From: Candidatus Aenigmatarchaeota archaeon | GTDB lineage: Archaea > Aenigmatarchaeota > Aenigmatarchaeia > PWEA01 | DNA: 49,521 nucleotides | NCBI GenBank assembly: GCA_003553905.1 | Contig: PWEA01000003.1 | Coordinates: 1-49,521, forward strand | Direction: 5' to 3' | In this document: in pieces, positions 1-7,343 of the stretch | How positions within the stretch are numbered: the first letter of the stretch is position 1 | How the letters are laid out: every line of letters starts with the position of its first letter | Position numbers and translations under genes: made by a program | Notes under the pieces: model-generated | What the model was told of the DNA's origin: nothing | The model's database searches: none | The model's input: only the letters and a program-made list of their open reading frames with translations

Positions 1-53
1 CCAAAGAGCTTAATCTGCCGGTCGTAGATCTCGGACATAGAAAACTAACATAA
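1..53 (+). CDS. C-terminal fragment of an unidentified protein (possible)
   Basis: An open frame enters from the left edge and ends at TAA 51-53. The readable tail contains NLPVVDLGHRKLT. Only 16 residues are visible, so no family can be assigned and the frame could be open by chance. It would converge with the minus-strand gene that ends at 85. Confidence 0.25.
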   Translation, partial: KELNLPVVDLGHRKLT

Positions 54-84
54 CCCCGAAGATTAAAATAAGTTGCCGCTTTCT

Positions 85-546
85 CTATGGAAGCTCGCAT
101 CCGGCTTCGTGCGCTAGTGAACTAGGACTCCGATCACCTTCGTAGAGTTCTCCATTAAAGTGTATCTCAGGAACGTATCCTGTTACCTTTTCGTTGTTGC
201 ACCTCTCTGGTTCCTCCAGACACTCTACCCAGATGGGATCTACTATCTCGTAGCCTCCTAAACTTTCGGCAAGTTGACCACATGCTGGACATGTTTCAGC
301 ACCGTAGACAGTAAGTCCGCCTTCTTCTAGGCAGTCTATGAAGTCCGTTGCTTCGTTCTCTATGACCTCTTCTCCTGCTATCATGTATCCTGTGGGTGTC
401 TCCTCGCCGTCTTCTTCGTGTGTTTCTTCCTCCACAGGTGTTAGATCAACTGCAAAAAGGAAGTATAAGGATCCCATCACAACTGCCAAGAGAACCAAAG
501 CGGTCAGAATCATCTTCCCTGTGATAACTATCTTGTCGTCTGACAT
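85..546 (-). CDS. Membrane-anchored thioredoxin-like protein (CPAC motif)
   Basis: This 153-residue protein has a short cytoplasmic N-terminus, one membrane segment (about 12-32), an acidic linker and a thioredoxin-like domain. The redox motif CPAC lies at about 86-89. Further on, a second Cys pair is followed by VTGYVPEI, a cis-Pro-like loop, and a C-terminal GCE. This layout closely resembles the thioredoxin domain that partners with, or is fused to, VKOR-type DsbB analogues; no VKOR gene lies in the window. It probably handles disulfides outside the cell membrane, which suits the Cys-rich exported protein divergently encoded at 644. The start is taken at ATG 546 rather than an upstream alternative at 603, because a TATA-like box (TTTTTAATA) lies about 25 bp before it. 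The fold is fairly secure; the partner is inferred. Confidence 0.75.
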   Translation of the reverse strand: MSDDKIVITGKMILTALVLLAVVMGSLYFLFAVDLTPVEEETHEEDGEETPTGYMIAGEEVIENEATDFIDCLEEGGLTVYGAETCPACGQLAESLGGYEIVDPIWVECLEEPERCNNEKVTGYVPEIHFNGELYEGDRSPSSLAHEAGCELP

Positions 547-643
547 AACCAAATACTTATCCCCAAAAGTATTAAAAACTTTAATTCGGTGAATTGCGAA
601 CAAAATCAGTAGAAATTTAAATACAGAATCTAAGTATTAAACT

Positions 644-958
644 ATGAAAAAGATTCCACTGATGTTGCTGCTTGTTGGTATCGTAGCAGTTGTACTGATC
701 TACATTCTTCCTTCTGTAGGAGGCGTTATAGTTGAAGAATGTGAAACAAACGAAGAATGTGCGTGGGTAAGTACAAACTGTTGCCCCCCGAATATGGGCG
801 CCAACTGGGAATGTGTAAACGAAGCAGAGACGGAGATAGTCTGCCCAGAAGATCCCATCTGTCCCGCGGTTATGAGTCCAAAACCTACGACAGACTGTAG
901 GTGCGTCGATGGAGTATGTGAGGAAACGGGCGAAAACAACGGTAATGTGTTAGAATAG
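644..958 (+). CDS. Small Cys-rich exported protein
   Basis: This 104-residue protein begins with an uncleaved-looking hydrophobic segment (about 4-28). A compact ectodomain with ten cysteines follows, including C-x5-C, a CC pair, and CRC with a later VC near the end. The cysteine spacing implies a disulfide-stabilised extracellular module. I recognise the general look of small archaeal secreted Cys-rich proteins but no named family. A TATA-like AATTTAAATA at about 614-623 places transcription initiation near the ATG, so the mRNA is probably leaderless. The gene is divergent from the thioredoxin-like gene, so the shared spacer could coordinate a substrate with its oxidase; that is inference. 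It converges with the PAS gene, leaving 17 bp between them. Confidence 0.7.
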   Translation: MKKIPLMLLLVGIVAVVLIYILPSVGGVIVEECETNEECAWVSTNCCPPNMGANWECVNEAETEIVCPEDPICPAVMSPKPTTDCRCVDGVCEETGENNGNVLE

Positions 959-975
959 AGTCTCTATGGGAGAGT

Positions 976-2010
976 TCACTGGGATTCCTCAAGAATAGTT
1001 ATATCCTTTGATACAACAACTACATTTGTAACTTCCCCTGTATCAGGATCCATTATTGGACTAAGTGTCCTCAAAAAACGTCTCTCTGGATCATCCCACG
1101 AATGCATATGCCTTACATCTTCTCCTTTCTCAAAAACTTCACGTACCTTATTCCTGAATTCTTCTGTTTCTTCATTCCCGTGAAACTCAACGAACTTTTT
1201 TCCGACAAGTTCGTTCTCATCTACACCTAACCTTCTTGTCAGTTCATCATTGACAAGTGTATACCGACATTCTCCGTCGACCATGTATATAGAATCGTCG
1301 GATGCATTTATCAGAGAGTTTAGCCTCTCCTTGGTTTTTCTTATCTCCCTGGTCCTGTCTTTCACAAGTTCCTCAAGTCTCTTTCTATACATCCTACTTT
1401 CCTCTACAGCTCTCTTCCTTTCTGTGATGTCCTTGCATATCAACGTAAGACCTGTCCTACCGTTCTGAAAGGTGGTGGGAATCATACTTACTTCGATATA
1501 GCATTTTTCTGATTCCTCGTCAAAAACTACTTCCACGTTTCTCTCGTTATCACTGTTCAGAGCAGATTGGATATCAGGTACAATACTCTCCTCAGGAAAC
1601 ACAGGCAATGGTTCATCGTCGTCCTCGTTCTTACTGAAAATGGGTATATCTATCTCGTCTATCCGTTTTTTTAGAACCTTTTCTCTATCCAAGCCAAACC
1701 TCTCAAAAAAACCGTCATTGGCCTGAACAAGTTCCATCGATGAGTTAAGAACAAGTATACAGTTATCACTGTAGTCGAGAACAGCACTAAGTGGAACCTT
1801 CTCGGAGAGACTGTAAACCTTCGCAGGTCCAATCATCTTTCTTTCAGCTTCCCCCGATATAGTTAGAATTTCAAGATATTTGGCAACGGAGTTCCTGTTT
1901 AGATCTATCTCCTTTGATATATCTTGTATAGTCATGCCTCGGGGATTTTCCTCTAGAACCTGTTTTATACTGCTTAGGTTTTCGTTTTTACTCAAAGGAC
2001 TTGAATTCAT
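976..2010 (-). CDS. HTH-PAS-PAS sensory regulator without kinase domain
   Basis: This protein of about 344 residues begins with a winged-helix/HTH segment (about 10-65, containing MTIQDISKEIDLNRNSVAKY). Two PAS domains follow, near residues 75-200 and 235-344. The first ends in a PAC-like stretch (LICKDITERKRAVEE), then a short coiled coil (about 200-235). The second PAS ends DITILEESQ and the protein stops there, with no HisKA or HATPase_c domain. The architecture suggests a one-component transcription factor in which PAS sensing controls the HTH. I use ATG 2010 because the longer frame would start at TTG 2028, and an A/T-rich TATA-like element lies about 30 bp before the ATG. The ligand is unknown; no cofactor-binding residue is obvious. 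Confidence 0.8.
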   Translation of the reverse strand: MNSSPLSKNENLSSIKQVLEENPRGMTIQDISKEIDLNRNSVAKYLEILTISGEAERKMIGPAKVYSLSEKVPLSAVLDYSDNCILVLNSSMELVQANDGFFERFGLDREKVLKKRIDEIDIPIFSKNEDDDEPLPVFPEESIVPDIQSALNSDNERNVEVVFDEESEKCYIEVSMIPTTFQNGRTGLTLICKDITERKRAVEESRMYRKRLEELVKDRTREIRKTKERLNSLINASDDSIYMVDGECRYTLVNDELTRRLGVDENELVGKKFVEFHGNEETEEFRNKVREVFEKGEDVRHMHSWDDPERRFLRTLSPIMDPDTGEVTNVVVVSKDITILEESQ

Positions 2011-2108
2011 ACACAATGTATTTGGCAATTGGATTTTTATGCTTTACGGTTTTGCATATCACTACTGAAATGCAAAAACACAATCTTTAAGTATTTTCAC
2101 CCACAATA

Positions 2109-2189
2109 GTAAACTCCCTCGCAAACCAAGTCCGGTTTGTGAAGGTGTGGGAAATAGTGACCCGTAGTTCTGCTTGCATCGTGGTTTAC
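2109..2189 (+). ncRNA. Possible structured RNA or leader upstream of small ORF pair
   Basis: A TATA-like TTTAAGTAT at 2086-2094 lies about 20-25 bp before a segment bounded by complementary GTAAAC (2109-2114) and GTTTAC (2184-2189). Inside is a hairpin pairing CGCAAACC (2120-2127) with GGTTTGTG (2134-2141). It could be an independent small RNA or the structured leader of the genes at 2230. I do not recognise a named RNA family, and the pairing was judged only by eye. Confidence 0.25.
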
Positions 2190-2229
2190 AAAACCAGAAA
2201 AGAAAAATCGTTAGATGGGGGTGTCCCAA

Positions 2230-2430
2230 ATGAAATACGCACTAAATGATCTCCAGAGCCTTTCGAAAAGGCTTTCCGACAATCTGAGGGTCGAAGGAAA
2301 GAGGATAAACGAACTCCTAAGCATCATGATATTCTTCCGGGAAGGTAACATAGATCTCGAAAATGCTCTGAAAGACATAGATTCGATATATGAATCAGAA
2401 ATTATCTTCAACGGCGGGGATAGGACATGA
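2230..2430 (+). CDS. Small helical protein, unknown function
   Basis: This 66-residue, largely helical, charged protein has heptad-like stretches and no membrane segment or recognisable motif. ATG 2230 is preferred to ATG 2215 because GGGGGTG, a good ribosome-binding site, lies just upstream at the usual spacing. The stop codon overlaps the start of the next gene (ATGA), so the two are translationally coupled and probably act together. No function can be assigned. Confidence 0.5.
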   Translation: MKYALNDLQSLSKRLSDNLRVEGKRINELLSIMIFFREGNIDLENALKDIDSIYESEIIFNGGDRT

Positions 2431-2567
2431 GAAACACAAACCAGAACTGTCCGAAATGCAATAGGAACATATCACCAGATGCCGATGAATGTCCTGGCTG
2501 TGGACTGGGTCTGAAGCTAATGGAAAAGAAACCGAGTGCTTCGGAAAGACTGTTCGAAAACTGGTAA
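2427..2567 (+). CDS. 46-residue zinc-ribbon protein
   Basis: This tiny protein has the pattern CPKC-x9-CPGCG (CPKCNRN near residue 8, CPGCG near 22), the two Cys pairs of a zinc ribbon. A short basic, polar tail follows. It starts inside the stop codon of the preceding small gene, which supports real translation as a pair. Single zinc ribbons of this kind bind nucleic acid or proteins in archaea; the particular role is unknown. Confidence 0.6.
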   Translation: MRNTNQNCPKCNRNISPDADECPGCGLGLKLMEKKPSASERLFENW

Positions 2568-2686
2568 CATAGTATCTTGGAAATTGGAAGTAAGAAGGCT
2601 ATCATATTATCCTTTTCTATTTAATCGACATTAACACATTGTTAAAAAATTTAAATCTATATACGACAAAAACCTAGATAAATGAT

Positions 2687-3109
2687 ATGTCTTTGAATGT
2701 GGAAACATACACAGTAGAATTTTCGACCTCCCAAAGGGAAGAAGTTAAGAATCTTACAAAGTCCGTAGAAGAAAAAGTCGATGGATCGTATATAGAAGAT
2801 GGTATGTGCTTAGTGTTTGCTCCCCATGCAACAGGCATACTGATCCTCAACGAAGACGAAGAAGGTATCAAAAAAGACTATCTCAAAGGTCTTCACGAAA
2901 CAGTTCCAAAAAACAACGACTGGAAACACGATAGGATAGACAACAATGCCCATTCACATATAAAGAGCGCATTTGTTGGAAGCAATACCATCATTCCTGT
3001 GACAGATGGAAGACTCGACCTAGGAACGTGGCAAGATATATTCTTCATAGAAACCGATGGGCCTAGAGGAAACAGAAGGCTAATTCTAAAGTTGATCGGA
3101 GAGTGTTGA
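2687..3109 (+). CDS. YjbQ/UPF0047 family protein
   Basis: The 140 residues match the normal length and signatures of the YjbQ family: FAPHATG near residue 45, NAHSHIKSA near 87, LGTWQDIFFIETDGPR near 112. Conserved His and Glu residues in these blocks form the presumed active site. Members have been linked to weak thiamine-phosphate synthase activity, but the physiological role is unsettled. A TATA-like AAATTTAAAT (about 2646-2655) about 30 bp before the ATG suggests a very short or absent leader. The gene stands alone, followed by the helicase with its own promoter. Confidence 0.92.
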   Translation: MSLNVETYTVEFSTSQREEVKNLTKSVEEKVDGSYIEDGMCLVFAPHATGILILNEDEEGIKKDYLKGLHETVPKNNDWKHDRIDNNAHSHIKSAFVGSNTIIPVTDGRLDLGTWQDIFFIETDGPRGNRRLILKLIGEC

Positions 3110-3177
3110 ACACCGAAACCTATTTAAGTCTCGGGTTTGAAGCTGTCAGGGAGAGAAAAAAGAAGGTTAACAGGAAA

Positions 3178-3237
3178 AGGTATAAAAGATGCTTTTTCTT
3201 GTCTTCACTTAATAAACGAATCTAGGAGGTAATTTAG
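3178..3237 (+). promoter_or_regulatory. Promoter and SD-bearing leader of DEAD-box helicase gene
   Basis: GGTATAAAAG (about 3179-3188) is a strong TATA box with purine-rich BRE-like sequence before it. Transcription should begin near 3210, giving a short 5' leader that contains AGGAGGT, an SD near 3225, just before the ATG at 3238. This is one of the clearest promoter plus ribosome-binding-site pairs in the window and suggests strong expression. Confidence 0.6.
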
Positions 3238-4365
3238 ATGGAAAACTTTACAGACTTTAATCTATCAAATCAGATTTTAAAATCTATACAAGAAAAGGAC
3301 TTCGAAAGTCCTACAGAAATTCAGGAGGAGGCTATCCCACCGATACTTCAAGGCAAGGATGTTATAGCAGGTTCCGCGACAGGATCCGGTAAAACCCTTG
3401 CATTTTCGGCAGGAATTGTAGAAAACGTAGAGCCTTCCTCTAAGGAAATACAGGGGTTGGTATTGGCTCCTACAAGAGAGCTTGCAAAACAGGTAAGTAG
3501 GATGCTAGGAGACTTTTCCAAGCACCACGAATACAACATAGCAACCATACATGGTGGTGTAGCATACGAACCACAGTACAGAGCACTTTCAAAGGCAAAC
3601 GTTGTTGTAGCAACACCAGGAAGACTTTTGGATCTTATAGGAAAGAGCAGAATAAACTTATCCAAAGTGAACACCTTCGTTCTAGACGAAGCAGACAGAA
3701 TGCTCGATATGGGATTCATAGACGATGTCGAAGATATAATGAAAGAAACGCCCGGGAAAAAACAAACTATCTTCACCTCTGCAACCATAAGAGGTGAGGT
3801 CATGAGATTAGCAGACAGGTATATGGACAGCCCTGTGAAGGTCTTTGCAAAGAAAAAGGTCGATTCGGATAAACTTGAACAGGTTTACTACGATATACCA
3901 GGACATCTAAAACTTTCGCTTCTGGTCCATCTACTAAAGGAAGAGGAAACAGATCTATCGATGGTATTCTGCAACACGAGAAGAACAGTAGAGTTTATTG
4001 AAAAAAATCTAAAAAACCAGGATATCAAGGCACAGGCAATCCACGGTGGGTTCTCACAGAACCAACGTGATAGGGCGATGGAAAAATTCGAAAAAGAAAG
4101 AGTCGATGTGCTTGTATGTACAGACGTTGCAGCAAGGGGACTTGACATAGGAAATATTTCACATATATACAACTATGACATACCAAACGACAGTAAACAA
4201 TACATGCATAGAATCGGAAGAACGGCTAGAGCAGGAGAAGAAGGAAAGGCTATAAACATCCTATCTAAGGACCAACACGGAGACTTCCGTAGAGTTCTGA
4301 AAGAAAATAAGATCAAGGTTGACAAAGCAGAGACACCCTATGTAGAGAAAGTACAACTGAAATAA
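3238..4365 (+). CDS. DEAD-box ATP-dependent RNA helicase
   Basis: All core motifs are readable in order: a Q-motif region (FESPTEIQEEAIP), motif I ATGSGKT, Ia PTRELAK, GG, TPGR, motif II DEAD, motif III SAT, then VFCNT, HGGFSQNQR, DVAARGLDI and HRIGRTAR in the second RecA domain. At 375 residues it is essentially a bare two-domain helicase core with no C-terminal RNA-binding extension. It should unwind short RNA duplexes or remodel RNPs, for instance in ribosome assembly or RNA decay. The start is set by a strong AGGAGGT site. The gene appears monocistronic. Confidence 0.97.
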   Translation: MENFTDFNLSNQILKSIQEKDFESPTEIQEEAIPPILQGKDVIAGSATGSGKTLAFSAGIVENVEPSSKEIQGLVLAPTRELAKQVSRMLGDFSKHHEYNIATIHGGVAYEPQYRALSKANVVVATPGRLLDLIGKSRINLSKVNTFVLDEADRMLDMGFIDDVEDIMKETPGKKQTIFTSATIRGEVMRLADRYMDSPVKVFAKKKVDSDKLEQVYYDIPGHLKLSLLVHLLKEEETDLSMVFCNTRRTVEFIEKNLKNQDIKAQAIHGGFSQNQRDRAMEKFEKERVDVLVCTDVAARGLDIGNISHIYNYDIPNDSKQYMHRIGRTARAGEEGKAINILSKDQHGDFRRVLKENKIKVDKAETPYVEKVQLK

Positions 4366-4419
4366 CAAAGGACCTTCAGGTTTAAGTTTGTATTTCACAA
4401 ACAATAATCCGGTGGTTAC

Positions 4420-5028
4420 CTGAACAAAAAAGAATGTAAGAGGCAGCTGGTGCACTTCTCTGGTGCACTTCTTGCTGTGATCGCACTGCTCCTTGATAAA
4501 TACATAACAGGAATTATTGCGTTGTCCGTAGCAGCCTTCTTACTTTTTCTTTCTTGGTGGATAAGAAACAAAAAGGATTTTAGAGAAAGGCTGCCTCTGA
4601 GAATGAAAAAATGGGAAGAGCTCGAGGATGAAACCCATAAATTCATCAACTCTTTTGAAAGAAAGAGGGATCTTAAAAATAGGCCCTATTTTGGAGCAAT
4701 AATGTTCATGCTTGCAGTAGGATTTACCCTTTTGGTCTTCCCGGAAACTGCAGCAGTACTGGCTGTTTTGATCCTCTCTATAAGTGACTCTGCTTCAACA
4801 CTCATTGGTATACACATAGGAGAAACCAAGCTTCCACACAACAAAAACAAAAGTCTGGAAGGATCTTCAGTTTTCTTCTTGACCTCTACTCTAATAGCAC
4901 TTTTGTTTGTATCCCCGACTAGCTCCATCATAATAGCTCTAACAAGTACATTCATCGAGTCTATGCCCGGGATTGATGACAACTTTTCTGTGCCGATAAC
5001 CGTTGCAGTTGTTTTCCTTCTGCTGTAG
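4420..5028 (+). CDS. Polyprenol/dolichol kinase-like membrane protein, probable CTG start
   Basis: Several membrane helices surround the conserved block SDSASTLIGIHIGE and the following KSLEGS, typical of the CTP-dependent dolichol/phytol/diacylglycerol kinase superfamily (SEC59/DGK1/VTE5). It would phosphorylate a polyprenol or related lipid, perhaps supplying carriers for glycosylation. The usual N-terminal block, seen here as KECKRQLVHFSG, begins before the first conventional start (GTG 4450). The only in-frame candidate after the upstream stop at 4405 is CTG 4420, preceded by GGTGG. I therefore extend the gene there, giving 202 residues. The family is fairly secure; the start codon is inferred. 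The gene converges on ksgA. Confidence 0.8.
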   Translation: MNKKECKRQLVHFSGALLAVIALLLDKYITGIIALSVAAFLLFLSWWIRNKKDFRERLPLRMKKWEELEDETHKFINSFERKRDLKNRPYFGAIMFMLAVGFTLLVFPETAAVLAVLILSISDSASTLIGIHIGETKLPHNKNKSLEGSSVFFLTSTLIALLFVSPTSSIIIALTSTFIESMPGIDDNFSVPITVAVVFLLL

Positions 5029-5048
5029 AAGAGAACAACTTTTAGGCA

Positions 5049-5843
5049 CTACATAAAGTCTTCAAGAGCAGCTTCTATGGTTTCGAAGTCTTCTATAGTA
5101 CATTCGTAAACTCGCTTATCTGGAAGCCTTTCCTCGGCTTCCTTTACATCTTTCTCATCCAAATTAAGAAACTGTGCCGAGTCTTTGAGAGAGTTCTTAA
5201 CAAGCTTTCTTTTGTGATGAAAGGCTGCCTTTATTATCTTCCAGAACCTACTACCCTTTTTTTCAACGTTCTTTTTCTTCTTAAGTCTGACCACCGCGGA
5301 ATCCGTTATCGGCTCAGGGAAAAACCTATCTGACGGTATCTTCTTAACTATCTCGCTATCGCAGTAGTAGTTGACTTTCAGAGACATACGAGAATTGTCC
5401 ATAGTACCGGGCTCACCCACAAGCCTCTCGGCAAACTCTTTTTGATATATTAAAACCGCCAGTTCCCAATCTAGATTGAGAAGCTTGAAGGTAAGGGGTG
5501 TGGAGATTGAATAAGGAAGGTTGGAAATTATCTTATTGAACTCCAGATTCTCTAAATGAGTAGCCATAACATCACGTTGTAGCAATGATATATTTTCAAT
5601 TCCAAGATGACTGAGAACTGCGCCAAGCTTACCGTCCTTTTCTATAGCTACAACAGGGCAGATACGGGATATATATTCGGTAAGATTTCCTATGCCTGAT
5701 CCTATCTCCAATACCTTGTCCTCTTCCTTCAAATCTGCAAATCCAACAACTTCTCTCTGGAGATCTTCGTCGTATATAAATATCTGGTCTCTGTACTCCT
5801 TTGGCTTGATATTGTACTTTTTCAGAACCTTTTTGACATCCAT
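5049..5843 (-). CDS. ksgA: 16S rRNA adenine dimethyltransferase KsgA/Dim1
   Basis: This 264-residue Rossmann-fold methyltransferase has the SAM-binding motif EIGSGIGNLT (about 46), an acidic AIEKD strand end, and the catalytic NLPYSIST (about 108), the N6-adenine methyltransferase signature of the RsmA/Dim1 family. A basic C-terminal domain (FHHKRKLVKNSL) binds rRNA. It dimethylates two adjacent adenines in helix 45 of small-subunit rRNA during late assembly. In minus-strand order the upstream region has TTATAAATATAA and then GGTAGGTGTGAT, a TATA box and a good SD. The promoter region is shared, back to back, with that of tRNA-Pro. Confidence 0.95.
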   Translation of the reverse strand: MDVKKVLKKYNIKPKEYRDQIFIYDEDLQREVVGFADLKEEDKVLEIGSGIGNLTEYISRICPVVAIEKDGKLGAVLSHLGIENISLLQRDVMATHLENLEFNKIISNLPYSISTPLTFKLLNLDWELAVLIYQKEFAERLVGEPGTMDNSRMSLKVNYYCDSEIVKKIPSDRFFPEPITDSAVVRLKKKKNVEKKGSRFWKIIKAAFHHKRKLVKNSLKDSAQFLNLDEKDVKEAEERLPDKRVYECTIEDFETIEAALEDFM

Positions 5844-5899
5844 ATCACACCTACCTGATTATATTTATAACTCCTAAATTAAAATAGTTTGATCTATAT

Positions 5900-5977
5900 G
5901 GGCTGGTGGTGTAGCCTGGACTAGCATCGGGGCTTTGGGAGCCTCAGACCCGAGTTCAAATCTCGGCCGGCCCACCA
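5900..5977 (+). tRNA. tRNA-Pro(TGG)
   Basis: A full cloverleaf can be drawn. GGGCTGG (5900-5906) pairs with CCGGCCC, the anticodon loop TTTGGGA carries TGG, and a CCGAG/CTCGG T-stem encloses TTCAAAT. Discriminator A is followed by a genomically encoded CCA at 5975-5977. There is no intron. It is transcribed away from ksgA. Confidence 0.96.
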
Positions 5978-6030
5978 CTCTTTCTTACTATAAAATTTAT
6001 AACTTAACTTAGGACTAGTTTGAACAGTAT

Positions 6031-7272
6031 ATGATACCTGAAGATATAACCGAAGTGCTAATGAAAAGAAGAACTCTGTCAGTGTTATTTTTAGCAATTG
6101 TTTTCGTAACTTTCGCGGTGATTTTGGCTCATACTACAGCTCTTGGATGGGACGAAGGATCATATCTGATGAACGCCCAGTACTTTAGAGGAGAAGGAGA
6201 AAACATATCATCTGGATGGCCTTTCTTTACTCCGGGGTTTGTTGCCTTGGCTTGGAATATCACAGGAGAAAGTATCATCGTAGGAAGATTGATTTCTGTG
6301 GTTTTTGGTCTACTTGCTTTATTGGTTCTGTATAAACTATGCGAGGAAAAATTTGACAGTCCACTATATCCCTTCGCAGTGTTTGCTCTGGCACCTTTGT
6401 TTATATTTTGGTCTTCACAAATTATGACAGAAACTGCAGCCTTCTTCTTTCTTTTTTCAGGTCTCTATGCATTACACAAAGACCGTCACCTTGTTGCAGG
6501 AATTTTGATGGGCCTAACAGCTACCGTAAGATATATGTTCATACTCTTCGGTATCGTTGTTCTTGTTAATTATCTTATCAATAAAAACAAGGAAGTATGG
6601 AAGTACACCATTGGTGGTGTCTTAGGTATCCTTCCTTTCATGATTTACAGTCATATCTGGCACAGGGGTGCATTCAGTATAATATTGGACTATGTATCCT
6701 CTGATGCTTCATGGTCAGGTTTTCTATCACCGGCCATATCAGAAAACATAAAAAAGTTTATCTTTCTGTACGTACCGTTCCTACCTCTCCTTTCTCTGGG
6801 ATGGAAAAAAAGCCCAAGAATCGAAAGGCTTTTCGTTGTCGTATACTCATTATTTTTGCTGTTTTTTGTTAGAGTCTCATATTACCGATACTGGCTTCCT
6901 GTGATGCCATTTATAATTATGATAGCATATAGAGGCACGAACAAAAAGAAATTCCTGGCTGCTGGATTGGTCTTCTTAACCCTCTCGTGTTTTATAGTCT
7001 ATGACTACAACCAAAGACGAGGTACCTGCCGTGATGAACTATATGAAGCACACGAATTTCTTATGGGCAAAGAAGGAGCTGTTGTAAGTTCCGTGCACTG
7101 GACCATAACAGCTTATAGAGTTGATAGAAGGGTCTTTTCGCCATGGGAAGATTATGAGTATATGAAACGTTACAACGTTACCCATATCCTTACCGATGAA
7201 GAACTGAACTACACCGAGGAGGCATCATATCCCGAATGTGGATATAAAATCTACAGACTTCAGGAACTCTAA
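6031..7272 (+). CDS. GT39/PMT-like integral membrane glycosyltransferase
   Basis: This protein of about 413 residues has roughly ten hydrophobic segments. An extracytoplasmic loop after the first helix bears GWDEGSYL, the acidic D-E motif of the GT-C dolichyl-phosphate-sugar transferase superfamily (GT39/ArnT-like). A soluble tail of about 80 residues follows the last helix. Such enzymes move a sugar from a polyprenyl-phosphate carrier to protein or lipid on the outer membrane face. That fits the nearby polyprenol-kinase-like gene and the sequon-rich surface proteins in this window. ATG 6031 follows a TATA-like TATAAAATTTATAA at about 5990; ATG 6061 (MKRRTLSV) is an alternative start. Donor and acceptor are unknown. 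Confidence 0.8.
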   Translation: MIPEDITEVLMKRRTLSVLFLAIVFVTFAVILAHTTALGWDEGSYLMNAQYFRGEGENISSGWPFFTPGFVALAWNITGESIIVGRLISVVFGLLALLVLYKLCEEKFDSPLYPFAVFALAPLFIFWSSQIMTETAAFFFLFSGLYALHKDRHLVAGILMGLTATVRYMFILFGIVVLVNYLINKNKEVWKYTIGGVLGILPFMIYSHIWHRGAFSIILDYVSSDASWSGFLSPAISENIKKFIFLYVPFLPLLSLGWKKSPRIERLFVVVYSLFLLFFVRVSYYRYWLPVMPFIIMIAYRGTNKKKFLAAGLVFLTLSCFIVYDYNQRRGTCRDELYEAHEFLMGKEGAVVSSVHWTITAYRVDRRVFSPWEDYEYMKRYNVTHILTDEELNYTEEASYPECGYKIYRLQEL

Positions 7273-7343
7273 CATACTGATAAAATCATACATCAACATC
7301 AAAAACTTTAAATAACGTAAAACACATTTGCATAGCGGTATCC

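Noticed and set aside
958-976. Kinase domain lost by frameshift after the PAS protein
   Set aside because: The PAS gene ends 17 bp from the end of an intact convergent gene, leaving no room for kinase remnants.
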